A stretch of DNA of 28,929 nt from an uncultured Bacilli bacterium (GCA_944372315.1 CALVYX010000094.1:1-28929); one strand, 5' to 3'; shown: positions 8,863 through 16,751, counted from the stretch's first letter. Numbers and translations are program-made. Notes: generated by a model from the sequence alone, not told the origin.

Positions 8863-9769
8863 ATGCTAATTCTTTAAATACTTTTTTATCAAATACATGT
8901 TGGTTTGTTTCTAATTCTTCTAATTCAGGAGTTGTAATTAAGAAGAACGTATATTCTAAAGTATCACTTCCATCTGTTAATACTGGGTCATCCCAAGTTA
9001 AATCTAAATGATACCATTTACCATCTAGATATACTGCATTCCAAATATGGTTTTCACTTACTACTTTAAAGTTAGGGATATTATATTTATTTAAGAATAT
9101 TGCCATAGCATCAGCATATCCTCCACATAATCCATAATGTTGTATTAACACTCCATAGGCAGTATTAGATTCATATTTTATGATATTACGATCTGCTCGA
9201 TCTTTATCATATTTTGTAGTATTTATAATATAGTTATGAACAATTTTAATTATCTCCTTAGGATCTTTTTCATCTTTGATTTCATTTTCTATTATATCAT
9301 CCACCACTTTATTAATAGCTTCTATTTTATCATCGTCATAAGTTTTTTGTATTTTCAAAGTAACACGTTTTAGAGTATCATACTCTGTTTTGATAGTGGT
9401 GAAGCTATTGTAAGGATGTACAAAACTATTGATATTAGAAAGAGTAGTTTGATCTTTGGCTAAGTATAAAACATCATCAATGCAACTTGGATAAGTTTTA
9501 GAACAATAAAAAGTAAATTCATCTACACCAGAATTAATAACAGTATAATACATATTAATTAAGTCCTCTTTAGAAGTAGCTTTAAAATTATCTGTCGTAC
9601 TAACATAGGATAAATTGTAATCTCTAAAATATTTATTTTTTGTTTCAATAGAAGCATCTTTAGAAATTCCTGAAAAGTTTTCTATTAAGAAGATGACAAT
9701 ATCTTCTCGATATAAATAAGTGCATCCGAGTAACAATATTAATAAAATAAAAACTAAAACTCTCTTCAT
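8861..9769 (-). CDS. Transglutaminase-like putative lipoprotein
   Basis: A 302-residue exported protein. The N terminus has a basic start, a hydrophobic core and LLLGC with Cys16, a lipobox, so it is probably a membrane-anchored lipoprotein on the outer face. Residues about 170-262 form a transglutaminase-like (papain-fold) core with the expected triad: C215 in YGLCGGYADAM, H241 in ENHIWNAV and D256 in HLDLTWDD. Bacterial proteins of this group act as proteases, cross-linkers or peptidases; the substrate here is unknown. The preceding ~150 residues are unrecognised. The gene lies downstream of rpsT but beyond its terminator. AGGTGAAG precedes the ATG, and a TTAAAATAT-like -10 lies about 20 bases upstream of it. 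The surface-rich neighbourhood suggests a cell-envelope role (inference). Confidence 0.85.
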   Translation of the reverse strand: MKRVLVFILLILLLGCTYLYREDIVIFLIENFSGISKDASIETKNKYFRDYNLSYVSTTDNFKATSKEDLINMYYTVINSGVDEFTFYCSKTYPSCIDDVLYLAKDQTTLSNINSFVHPYNSFTTIKTEYDTLKRVTLKIQKTYDDDKIEAINKVVDDIIENEIKDEKDPKEIIKIVHNYIINTTKYDKDRADRNIIKYESNTAYGVLIQHYGLCGGYADAMAIFLNKYNIPNFKVVSENHIWNAVYLDGKWYHLDLTWDDPVLTDGSDTLEYTFFLITTPELEELETNQHVFDKKVFKELA

Positions 9770-9795
9770 ATCTTCACCTTAGATATATTTTAACA

Positions 9796-9824
9796 TAAAA
9801 AAAAGAGTAATTAAAGAACTACTC
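9796..9824 (-). terminator. Terminator of rpsT
   Basis: Read on the minus strand, GAGTA and TACTC pair around an A/T-rich loop and are followed by eight T. The hairpin overlaps the rpsT stop codon. The stem is short (5 bp certain). Confidence 0.65.
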
Positions 9825-10082
9825 CATATTATTTTTCATTTTTGTTAATCTAGATTTTTGTCTTGCTGCTTTATTTTTATGAATTAAACCACTTTTTACA
9901 GCTTTGTCAATTCTTTTGATTGCTACATTTAATTTATCGTCTACTACTTCTTTATTTCCAGCTTTTACTTCTTTTTCTAATTTTTTAATTGCAGTTTTAA
10001 CACTAGAAGTTTTAACAGTATTAGCTTCGCTTTTCTTTGCACTAGTTATCACTCTTTTTTTAGCGCTTTTAATATTTGGCAT
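9819..10082 (-). CDS. rpsT: 30S ribosomal protein S20
   Basis: 87 residues, the normal length for S20, which binds 16S rRNA early in small-subunit assembly. The N terminus MPNIKSAKKRV and the C-terminal HKNKAARQKSRLTK are typical, as is the lysine-rich, all-helical composition. An AGGTGA ribosome binding site precedes the ATG, and a good promoter lies just upstream (10112-10140). The gene is divergent from the sortase at 10232 and close to gpr/spoIIP. In Bacillus, rpsT is likewise divergent from gpr-spoIIP, so this is a conserved neighbourhood with a sortase gene inserted. Confidence 0.95.
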   Translation of the reverse strand: MPNIKSAKKRVITSAKKSEANTVKTSSVKTAIKKLEKEVKAGNKEVVDDKLNVAIKRIDKAVKSGLIHKNKAARQKSRLTKMKNNME

Positions 10083-10111
10083 TTTATCACCTCGCTTTTT
10101 TGACTAAATAT

Positions 10112-10140
10112 ATTCTAACAAAAAAACATATAAAATACAA
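10112..10140 (-). promoter_or_regulatory. Promoter of rpsT
   Basis: On the minus strand TTGTAT (complement of 10135-10140) and TAGAAT (complement of 10112-10117) are 17 bases apart. The start falls about 25 bases before the S20 start codon. Confidence 0.7.
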
Positions 10141-10156
10141 CAAAAACTTGAACTTT

Positions 10157-10219
10157 TTACTATTCTAGGTTTACATATTTTAAAATAATTGATAAAATCA
10201 TACTAGAATAGAATAGTAA
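10157..10219. promoter_or_regulatory. Inverted repeat flanking the sortase promoter (possible operator pair)
   Basis: TTACTATTCTAG at 10157-10168 has its complement in CTAGAATAG plus an overlapping GAATAGTAA at 10203-10219. The two arms bracket the -35/-10 boxes of the sortase promoter, which suits a repressor site or looping pair. It could also be chance in an AT-rich stretch. Confidence 0.35.
10170..10198 (+). promoter_or_regulatory. Promoter of the first sortase gene
   Basis: TTTACA at 10170-10175 and TAAAAT at 10193-10198 with a 17-base spacer. The start is predicted near 10205. AAGGG at 10218-10222 is the ribosome binding site for the ATG at 10232. Confidence 0.65.
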
Positions 10220-10231
10220 GGGTTGATTATT

Positions 10232-11698
10232 ATGTCTTTAGATAATAAGAAAAATTTATATGATGATGACATTAGTAAAACACAACGATTAGAGTTAGAT
10301 CGCTATCAGAAATATTTAAAGAGTATAAAAAAATATGATCCTTTAGATGAAGAGGAATATTTATACCTTACTACTGAAATGAGTAATATTATTAATAATA
10401 ATGATAATTTATCGGATATCGAAGTATTAGAGTTAACTAATAAATTGGAAAAAATCGATAATAATGAAGATTATACAATTGAATTATTAGAACTTACTAA
10501 AGAAATTAAACAAATAACTAAACTTAATAAAAAAGTAAAGAAGGATTTGAATATTCCAAAAGTTGAGAAAAAGGAAAATCCTAAAAAAGAACAAATAAAA
10601 CCACTGACATCCACTTCTGTGTTACCCAAAATAAATAATACTAAGAAAAAAGAAGAAGTAAAAAAGACTAATGATACTCTTCCTGAAAGTATAGCAAAGT
10701 CTAAAGAGGTAAAAGAAAAAAAGAAAAATAGTACTCCTACTTTTAAGGATTTAATTGATAAAAATACTAATAGCAATAACTTTGAACATTTTAATACTGA
10801 ACGAATTTATAAAATTAGAACAGAGATTAATAATAGAAATAATAATAAGAAAAAAAAGAAAAAGAGAAAAGTAGAAAAAATAGTATGGTCAACTATATTT
10901 GGGTGTTCTTTATGCGTCCTTGCTTTTTTAATATTGCGATATGTAAGATGGGAATTTGAAAATAAAAGTGTAGAAGATCAAATTACGGATATATATGCAT
11001 TAGCTAATGTGGAAGAGACTATTAATGAAGGAGCAATAACTAATATTAGTGATTTGCCACAAGAAGAGGCAACAGGTAATGAAGATACATCTTTTGTTCC
11101 TAATGATTATTGGTATTATATGTCCATGTCTTTATTAGATGTTAACTTTGATGAATTAAAGAAAAAAAATGATGAGACAGCGGGATGGATCCAAGTAGCA
11201 GGAACTAATATTAATTATCCTTATGTTCATACTAGTAATAACGATTACTACTTAACACATTCTTTTGATAAAAGTTATAATAGTGCTGGATGGGTATATT
11301 TAGATTATCGAAACGACCCTAATAGTTTTGGTAGAAATAATATTTTATATGCTCATTCACGTCTTGATAATACAATGTTTGGTAGTTTAAGAGGAGTTAT
11401 TTCTCCCTCTTGGTATACTAATTCTAATAACCATGTAGTAAAAATATCAACTCCATCTTTTAATTCGATCTGGCAAGTATTTAGTGTTTATACGATTGAA
11501 CCAGAATCATATTATATTAAAACTAAGTTTAACGATACAGAATTTGCTAAATTTTTAAATACTATTACTTCAAGAAGTGTTTATAATTTTGGAGTAACTC
11601 CTTCTATAGAAGATAAAGTTTTAACATTATCTTCATGTTATTACGAAAATAAAAGAGTTGTATTACATGCTAAATTAGTTAGGTTAGAAGAAAAATAG
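10232..11698 (+). CDS. Class B sortase with a long cytoplasmic N-terminal extension
   Basis: A 488-residue membrane-anchored transpeptidase that should cut NPxTN-type sorting signals and join the protein to peptidoglycan. The C-terminal catalytic domain (about 295-485) shows the class B pattern: H375 in LYAHSRLDNTMFG, C469 in LTLSSCYYENK and R475 shortly after. A single membrane segment lies at about 217-237. Usual class B sortases have only a few residues before that segment. Here there are about 216, very rich in Lys/Glu/Asn and with coiled-coil-like stretches (about 15-105), so this part should lie in the cytoplasm. The start is the ATG at 10232, 9 bases after AAGGG; an in-frame TTG at 10223 is less likely. 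The stop codon sits inside the terminator stem. Similar to the second sortase at 20603. Confidence 0.88.
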   Translation: MSLDNKKNLYDDDISKTQRLELDRYQKYLKSIKKYDPLDEEEYLYLTTEMSNIINNNDNLSDIEVLELTNKLEKIDNNEDYTIELLELTKEIKQITKLNKKVKKDLNIPKVEKKENPKKEQIKPLTSTSVLPKINNTKKKEEVKKTNDTLPESIAKSKEVKEKKKNSTPTFKDLIDKNTNSNNFEHFNTERIYKIRTEINNRNNNKKKKKKRKVEKIVWSTIFGCSLCVLAFLILRYVRWEFENKSVEDQITDIYALANVEETINEGAITNISDLPQEEATGNEDTSFVPNDYWYYMSMSLLDVNFDELKKKNDETAGWIQVAGTNINYPYVHTSNNDYYLTHSFDKSYNSAGWVYLDYRNDPNSFGRNNILYAHSRLDNTMFGSLRGVISPSWYTNSNNHVVKISTPSFNSIWQVFSVYTIEPESYYIKTKFNDTEFAKFLNTITSRSVYNFGVTPSIEDKVLTLSSCYYENKRVVLHAKLVRLEEK

Positions 11699-11717
11699 AA
11701 ATATTTTTCTTTTTTTA
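11688..11717 (+). terminator. Terminator overlapping the end of the sortase gene
   Basis: AAGAAAAATA pairs with TATTTTTCTT around a GAAA tetraloop and is followed by T. The TAG stop codon (11696-11698) is part of the hairpin. Confidence 0.85.
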
Positions 11718-11759
11718 ATAAATAAATTTTATTTGTATAAACTATAAACGGTGAATAAT

Positions 11760-12791
11760 ATGAGTGAAATAGATTTAAAAAAGTACCAGATAAGAACTGA
11801 TTTAATCGTTGAAAGTATTGGTAGTAGTGATATAGAAGGAATTACTAAAAGAGAAAAAGAAATTGATGATATTAGGGTTACAGATATTATCATTGATGAA
11901 GACATAGAAGAATTAAATAAAAAAAAGGGACGATATATTACTGTAGGATTTAAAGATATTACTGATACATCCAATCGAAAAAAAGTAGAGGATGTTGTGA
12001 TCAAAGAATTAGCTAGTTTATTACAATTTATGCATATAGATAATAATAGTAGTTGTTTAGTTATTGGTCTTGGTAATTATAAATCTACACCAGATTCATT
12101 AGGACCTAAGGTAGTAAATGAACTAGTAGTAACTAGACATCTTTATTTACTTGATGGAATAAATGTAGAAAAAGGTTACAGAAATGTTTCGGCTTTTGTA
12201 CCAGGAGTGATGGGGAATACAGGTATTGAAGCAAGAGATATTATTAAAGGATTAGTAAAAGAAATAAATCCTAGTTTTGTAATAGTAGTGGATGCTTTAG
12301 CTTCCTCCTCAATAGAACGAGTGAATAGAACAATTCAAATTACGAATACTGGGATTAATCCAGGTAGTGGAGTAGGAAATACTAGAATGGAAATATCAGA
12401 TAAAACTATAGATGTTCCGGTTATTGCGATTGGAATTCCAACAGTAGTAGATGCTGTTACCATTGTAAGTGATACGTTAAAATATTTATTAAAAAAGTTT
12501 AGTTATAGTAAAGAAAATATTAATAACCATGCTAATAAATTGAAGCCGGTTCATAGTATTAACTATTTAGAGAAAGAAGTAAAAGAATTACCAGTCGAAG
12601 ATAAAGAGAAAATATTAGGATTTTTAGGTAATTTAAAAGAAGAAGAAATGCATCAATTAATGGATGAAGTATTATCTCCTATAGGTTATAACATGATGGT
12701 AACTCCTAAAGAAATAGATTTTGTGATTGATAAATTAAGTTTATTATTATCGACTTCTATTAATCGAGTCTTACATCCTAAAATGAATTAA
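11760..12791 (+). CDS. gpr: Spore germination protease (GPR)
   Basis: GPR is the aspartic protease (family A25) that degrades small acid-soluble DNA-binding proteins when a spore germinates. The 343 residues fit. The N terminus YQIRTDLIVES matches the self-processing site, in which a propeptide of about 14-15 residues is removed, and this supports the ATG at 11760 over the in-frame GTG at 11751. D112 (TPDSLGP) and D178 (VVDALAS) correspond to the two essential aspartates of the Bacillus enzyme (D127 and D193 from memory). GNTRMEIS and IAIGIPTVVDAVTIV are also conserved. The ribosome binding site is CGGTGA. In spore formers gpr is read by forespore sigma factors; I could not find a convincing sigma-F/G promoter. 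Its presence implies an endospore-forming organism or recent ancestor. Confidence 0.94.
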   Translation: MSEIDLKKYQIRTDLIVESIGSSDIEGITKREKEIDDIRVTDIIIDEDIEELNKKKGRYITVGFKDITDTSNRKKVEDVVIKELASLLQFMHIDNNSSCLVIGLGNYKSTPDSLGPKVVNELVVTRHLYLLDGINVEKGYRNVSAFVPGVMGNTGIEARDIIKGLVKEINPSFVIVVDALASSSIERVNRTIQITNTGINPGSGVGNTRMEISDKTIDVPVIAIGIPTVVDAVTIVSDTLKYLLKKFSYSKENINNHANKLKPVHSINYLEKEVKELPVEDKEKILGFLGNLKEEEMHQLMDEVLSPIGYNMMVTPKEIDFVIDKLSLLLSTSINRVLHPKMN

Positions 12792-12829
12792 AATATACAC
12801 AATTTGACATTTTTGGTATTTTATTTAAT

Positions 12830-12858
12830 TGACACTAATATTCCTAGATTATACAATT
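12830..12858 (+). promoter_or_regulatory. Promoter of the small ORF / DUF285 operon
   Basis: TTGACA at 12830-12835 and TACAAT at 12853-12858 (17-base spacer; TATACA at 12851 is an alternative -10). A second TTGACA at 12805-12810 lacks a matching -10. The start is near 12865, and AGAAGGATG provides the ribosome binding region for ATG 12890. Confidence 0.7.
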
Positions 12859-12889
12859 AAACTAGAGAAACTTGGAAGAAGGATGAAAG

Positions 12890-13075
12890 ATGTTAGAAAA
12901 CACTTTGGTAAAGGAAATTAATCATTTGAATAATCAAGAAGAAATGAATAAAATAGAAATTAATATGTATTCTGAATTAATAAAGCAAAAACAAATGATA
13001 AATGATGATGAAGAAATAGCTAAGGAATTGTATGATCAATTAATTGATAAAAAAGATGAGAAAGATAGAGGTTAG
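12890..13075 (+). CDS. Small 61-aa hypothetical protein
   Basis: A highly charged, probably all-helical small protein (many Glu, Lys, Asn) with no membrane segment; family unknown. It has its own promoter and an AAGGA-like ribosome binding site and ends 3 bases before the DUF285 surface gene begins, so translation of the two is probably coupled. It might serve as a leader gene, a cytoplasmic partner or a regulator of the surface protein; the sequence does not decide. Confidence 0.6.
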   Translation: MLENTLVKEINHLNNQEEMNKIEINMYSELIKQKQMINDDEEIAKELYDQLIDKKDEKDRG

Positions 13076-13078
13076 AGT

Positions 13079-14509
13079 ATGTATAATAAGAAAAAAGTAA
13101 TTATTATTGTAATGATGATAGCAGTGGTATTAATGGTTGTAGTATATGCGGCACTTAGTACAAAGTTAACTATCAATGGTACTGGTAAAATTACTAGTAC
13201 TTGGCATGTATTTTTTGAGAGCATTGAAACAGAAGAGTTAAGAGGGGAAGGTAGTAATAATGGGGATCCTATTATTACAGATACTTCTATTAAATTTAAT
13301 GTAAATCTTAGAAAACCAGGAGATGGTATTACTTATTCTGCGGTATTGAAAAATGGTGGAAGTATTGATGCTATAATCAATAATATTGATGCTTCTGTGT
13401 CTGGTTCATCGGTTGTGCAATATAGTGTAACAGGAATTAAAAAGGGTGAAAAATTGCCAGCTGGTGCAACAAAAACAATAACGATCGAAGTTTATTTTGA
13501 TCGTAATGCAACAAGTATTCCTTCGATTAAGACTAATGAGCTTATTGTAAATATTGAGTGTATTCAAGATGATGGGCAGACTATTCCAGAGGAAGATATA
13601 ACTGTTGAGTATTCAGTATTAAAAGTATCATCAGATACATCTAATTTCTTAGATGGCCCTGTCACAAAATCTTCTATAGAGAGTATAAATTTTACTAATA
13701 CTAGCACTGTTCCAAATACGGCTATAGGTAGTTGGGATGTATCTAGTAGTGGAAATGGTAAAGTGATGGCATGGTATACAGATACTGATAATGATGGTCT
13801 TTATGAAGTCATGATCGGAGCAAATGGTGGAGTTGCTGCTAACGCTAATTCAAGTAATTTATTTAAAAATTTGTCTAGTTTAACTACTATAGATCTTTCG
13901 TATTTTGATACATCAAATGTTACTAATATGTCTGGTATGTTTCAAGGTTGTTCTTCTTTAACGACACTTGATGTAAGCAATTTTAATACATCTAAAGTTA
14001 CGGATATGAGTTGGATGTTTTCTTCTAATGGATTAACTAGTTTGGATTTAAGTAATTTTGATACATCAAATGTTACCACGATGGCGAGTATGTTTTATTT
14101 TGCAAGGTATATAACAGATTTAAATATAAGTAGTTTTGATACATCTAAAGTTACGGATATGTCTGGTATGTTCTATTATTTTAGTAGTGTTGATACACTA
14201 GATTTGAGTAATTTTAATACATCAAATGTAATTACTATGGAATATATGTTTGCTAGTATGACAAATTTAACTAGTCTAGATATAAGTAGTTTCGAAACGT
14301 CAAAAGTTACTGCTATGAATCAAATGTTCTTTGGTGATGCCAATCTTGCTTCTATTGATATGAGAAGTGCTACTTTTGATACAGTTACTAATAGTAATAA
14401 TATGTTTGCTTCAGCTTATCAAACACCAAAAATAATAGTAAAGAGTGATACGGAGAAAAATTGGATTCTTAATAAGCTGCCTGGAGCATTAGTTAACTTA
14501 CCTGAATAG
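13079..14509 (+). CDS. BspA-like (DUF285) repeat surface protein with YAALS-type secretion signal
   Basis: 476 residues. A basic N terminus and hydrophobic segment (about 7-25) end in YAALST, followed by an immunoglobulin-like region (about 28-165; GKITSTWHVFF, then an IEVYF strand). This start resembles SipW/TasA-type secreted proteins and that of the frameshifted protein at 6330. Residues about 260-445 are seven tandem repeats of 24-26 residues of the DUF285 / BspA-like type (pattern L-x-x-L-D-x-S-x-F-x-T-S-x-V-T-x-M-x-x-M-F), which form a leucine-rich-repeat-like rod in surface and adhesion proteins of gut bacteria and mycoplasmas. Repeats 1, 3 and 5 have TSNV and repeats 2, 4 and 6 have TSKV, so the array seems to have grown by duplication of a two-repeat unit. 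No LPxTG/NPxTN anchor is seen. AGAGG precedes the ATG; the terminator overlaps the stop. It sits between gpr and spoIIP, which are usually adjacent. Confidence 0.85.
   Translation: MYNKKKVIIIVMMIAVVLMVVVYAALSTKLTINGTGKITSTWHVFFESIETEELRGEGSNNGDPIITDTSIKFNVNLRKPGDGITYSAVLKNGGSIDAIINNIDASVSGSSVVQYSVTGIKKGEKLPAGATKTITIEVYFDRNATSIPSIKTNELIVNIECIQDDGQTIPEEDITVEYSVLKVSSDTSNFLDGPVTKSSIESINFTNTSTVPNTAIGSWDVSSSGNGKVMAWYTDTDNDGLYEVMIGANGGVAANANSSNLFKNLSSLTTIDLSYFDTSNVTNMSGMFQGCSSLTTLDVSNFNTSKVTDMSWMFSSNGLTSLDLSNFDTSNVTTMASMFYFARYITDLNISSFDTSKVTDMSGMFYYFSSVDTLDLSNFNTSNVITMEYMFASMTNLTSLDISSFETSKVTAMNQMFFGDANLASIDMRSATFDTVTNSNNMFASAYQTPKIIVKSDTEKNWILNKLPGALVNLPE
13865..14420 (+). repeat. Coding tandem repeats of about 75 bases (DUF285 array)
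   Basis: Seven in-frame repeats. Odd units share ACATCAAATGTTAC (units 1 and 3), and even units share ACATCTAAAGTTACGGATATG-like sequence (units 2 and 4 match exactly over this stretch), so the higher-order period is about 150 bases. Such arrays change length by recombination or slippage. Confidence 0.75.
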
Positions 14510-14520
14510 GTAAGTTTTTT
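14495..14520 (+). terminator. Terminator overlapping the end of the DUF285 gene
   Basis: AACTTACCT pairs with AGGTAAGTT (9 bp, loop GAAT), followed by TTTT. The stop codon (14507-14509) lies within the hairpin. Confidence 0.88.
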
Positions 14521-14584
14521 ATTGTCTTACAAAACGACAATATTATCGCTTTTCATAAATATAATTAAATATGAAGGTGATAAT

Positions 14585-15586
14585 ATGAATAAGAAAAGAG
14601 ATAAGAAAAAAACTTTTATAAAAAAAATAAAAATCTTTTTTCTTATTTTAATTGCTATTATATCTTTTATATATACAATACAATTTTTAGATAAAGTAAA
14701 TTTAAAAGTAGATGATTTGTTTTTGTCTACTTTAGTTTCTAAGTCTCATAACATAAAAGGAAAAGGATTTAGTAGTAACGTTGTTAGTTATGTTATTGAT
14801 TTAGATTTTTTAAATCCAGTTAATTTATTAAAAAATAATTATCGTGGATTAGTAAAAAATTCTAAAAAGGTAGAAGAAGATACGGAGTTAGTAACTACGG
14901 ATCCGGTAATAAAGGAAGATGAAGAAAAAGAAGAAATTCCAACGGAAGAACCTAATGAAAATAATACTAAACCTATTGTTTATATATTTAACACTCATCA
15001 AAGTGAAGAATATGCATCTAAAAATTTATCTGCTTATAATGTAAAACCTACTGTTTTGTTAGCTAGTTATATGTTGCAGGAAAAATTAGAAAAGAAAGGT
15101 ATAAATTCAATTGTAGAAGAAAGCGATATTTTAGAATTGCTTCGAATCAATAATTGGAGTTATGCCAGTAGCTATAAAATTACTAAAATGTTAATGGAAC
15201 AAGCAAAAGAAGATAATCCCTCTCTTATTTATTTTATTGATTTACATAGAGATTCTATATCACGTGATAAAACTACTATTACAATTGATGGGAAAACATA
15301 TGCCAAAGTTTTATTTTTGTTAGGATTAGACAATCCTAATTATAAAGAAAGCAGAAAAGTAATATCTAGATTAGATGAGATAATAAGTAGTAAATATCCT
15401 GGACTTAGTAAAGGTATCTACGAAAAAGGAGGAGCAGGAGTTAACGGAGTATATAATCAAGATTTTTCTAGTCGTTGTATTTTAATAGAAGTAGGAGGAG
15501 TGGATAATACTATTACTGAGGTATCTAATACCATTGATGCCATTACTTACATGTTAACTACTTATATAGGTGAACAAAATGAATAA
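14585..15586 (+). CDS. spoIIP: Stage II sporulation protein P
   Basis: SpoIIP is the membrane-anchored peptidoglycan amidase/endopeptidase that, with SpoIID and SpoIIM, thins septal wall and drives engulfment during sporulation. 333 residues: a membrane anchor at about 16-33, an acidic linker (about 95-125), and a catalytic domain with VYIFNTHQSEEY (H138, E142), FIDLHRDS (H221) and CILIEVGG (E302), the expected zinc-ligand and catalytic motifs. ATG 14585 is chosen because AAGGTGATAAT precedes it; an upstream in-frame start at 14522 would overlap the terminator of the previous gene and lacks a ribosome binding site. It overlaps the next gene. Together with gpr it indicates genuine sporulation ancestry. 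Confidence 0.94.
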   Translation: MNKKRDKKKTFIKKIKIFFLILIAIISFIYTIQFLDKVNLKVDDLFLSTLVSKSHNIKGKGFSSNVVSYVIDLDFLNPVNLLKNNYRGLVKNSKKVEEDTELVTTDPVIKEDEEKEEIPTEEPNENNTKPIVYIFNTHQSEEYASKNLSAYNVKPTVLLASYMLQEKLEKKGINSIVEESDILELLRINNWSYASSYKITKMLMEQAKEDNPSLIYFIDLHRDSISRDKTTITIDGKTYAKVLFLLGLDNPNYKESRKVISRLDEIISSKYPGLSKGIYEKGGAGVNGVYNQDFSSRCILIEVGGVDNTITEVSNTIDAITYMLTTYIGEQNE

Positions 15587-15896
15587 ATTTGGTAAAGTAT
15601 TGTTGTTGGCAATAGTAATTATTTTTTTAGTAATGTTTTTTACTTCTAGTAGTGGTTATTATGAATATGAATTAAATAAAAAAGCTACTCTTACTCAAGA
15701 AGCGATCGATGAATTTGAAAAGGATATTGAAGAAGGAAAGGAAATCGATATTAATGATTATTTAGTAGAAGATAAAAAAGATTATAGTAATACCTTTTCT
15801 AATATAGGATTAGAGATATCTAATAAAATAGGGGAAATATTTAAAGAAGGAGTTAAATTAATTTTTAATTCAGTTGGTAATTTAGTAGATGATTAA
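15579..15896 (+). CDS. Small single-pass membrane protein in the yqxA position
   Basis: 105 residues with an N-terminal membrane segment (about 5-24), an acidic middle and an amphipathic C terminus. The ATG at 15579 overlaps the last codons and stop of spoIIP (ATGAATAA), with AGGTGA upstream, so the two are translationally coupled. In Bacillus the gene directly after spoIIP is yqxA (DUF3679), which encodes a small single-pass membrane protein of similar length. I suggest this is its counterpart on position and shape rather than on clear sequence similarity. The function of YqxA is not established as far as I know. Confidence 0.7.
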   Translation: MNKFGKVLLLAIVIIFLVMFFTSSSGYYEYELNKKATLTQEAIDEFEKDIEEGKEIDINDYLVEDKKDYSNTFSNIGLEISNKIGEIFKEGVKLIFNSVGNLVDD

Positions 15897-15908
15897 ATTT
15901 AGATAATA

Positions 15909-15917
15909 TGTTATAAT
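15909..15917 (+). promoter_or_regulatory. Extended -10 promoter of the zinc-ribbon gene
   Basis: TGT-TATAAT, with no good -35. The start is near 15924, and AGAAGGAG at 15934-15941 is the ribosome binding site for ATG 15951. Confidence 0.6.
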
Positions 15918-15950
15918 ATATTTATTATTGAATAGAAGGAGTTATAACAT

Positions 15951-16694
15951 ATGAAGTGTCAAAGATGTAATCGAGAAATCAAAGAAGGAGAATTATTTTG
16001 TAATTATTGTGGAGCGAAAGTTGAAAAAGAGAATATAGATAATACTCAAACTATGAATAGAGTAAATAAACGAGACCAAAATGATGATAGCGATATTTTT
16101 TATCAGCCAGGACTAGAGAAAAAATCACATAGTGTTAATATATTTTTAATTATAATTATTCTTGCTTTAATAGGAGTTATTGCTTATTTAGTTTATTTTC
16201 ATGAGGGACAAAAAAATGACAATAATGAGGAAGAGAAAATAAGTTATGTGGATGTTTTATATAATAATTTTTTAATAGAAACTTCCGATAATGTTGATCA
16301 CGAATATAAGGATAATATGTTATTCTTAACCGGGAACAAACTTAATGGAGTATTATATACGGTGGAAGATAATTATAGTGATATTATAAATAATTTTGAT
16401 GAAATTACTTTGAAATGGAACGAATTAGGTATTAAAGTAGATTCTTATAATGAATTAAATACTTCTCTTTATGAAATTGTTGGATCTAGTGATTTGGGAT
16501 ATTTTGTTATCTATCTACTAAATATCGATAATACAACTTTAGTATTAGAATTCAATTTTACATCTTTAAGTGTATTTGATGAGATGGAAGATGAGTTATT
16601 AAGAATAGTAAAAAGTATTAAGATATCAACTAATTCAGCAGTAAATAATTTTGTGTATCCAGAATTTAATTTAGAGCCATTTGGTAGCCAATAG
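15951..16694 (+). CDS. Zinc-ribbon membrane protein
   Basis: 247 residues. The N terminus holds a zinc ribbon with paired cysteines C3/C6 and C17/C20 (KCQRCN ... FCNYCG). A charged linker, one membrane segment (about 64-84) and an outer domain of about 160 residues follow (VDVLYNNFLIETSDN..., ending in LEPFGSQ). The layout puts the zinc ribbon in the cytoplasm and the C-terminal domain outside. Such zinc_ribbon_2/membrane proteins are common in Firmicutes with unknown roles. It is probably its own unit, with an extended -10 promoter, AGAAGGAG and a clear terminator. Confidence 0.75.
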   Translation: MKCQRCNREIKEGELFCNYCGAKVEKENIDNTQTMNRVNKRDQNDDSDIFYQPGLEKKSHSVNIFLIIIILALIGVIAYLVYFHEGQKNDNNEEEKISYVDVLYNNFLIETSDNVDHEYKDNMLFLTGNKLNGVLYTVEDNYSDIINNFDEITLKWNELGIKVDSYNELNTSLYEIVGSSDLGYFVIYLLNIDNTTLVLEFNFTSLSVFDEMEDELLRIVKSIKISTNSAVNNFVYPEFNLEPFGSQ

Positions 16695-16719
16695 AAAAAG
16701 TTTAGACTTTTTCTTTTTT
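16693..16719 (+). terminator. Terminator of the zinc-ribbon gene
   Basis: AGAAAAAGT pairs with ACTTTTTCT around loop TTAG, followed by TTTTT. The stem starts at the stop codon. Confidence 0.85.
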
Positions 16720-16751
16720 ATTTGCTACAATGATATAGGATGGTGAATGAC

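Noticed and set aside
11730..11765. A forespore (sigma-G/F) promoter for gpr
   Set aside because: GTATA at 11735 fits a -35, but the matching -10 would fall on the start codon, leaving no leader.
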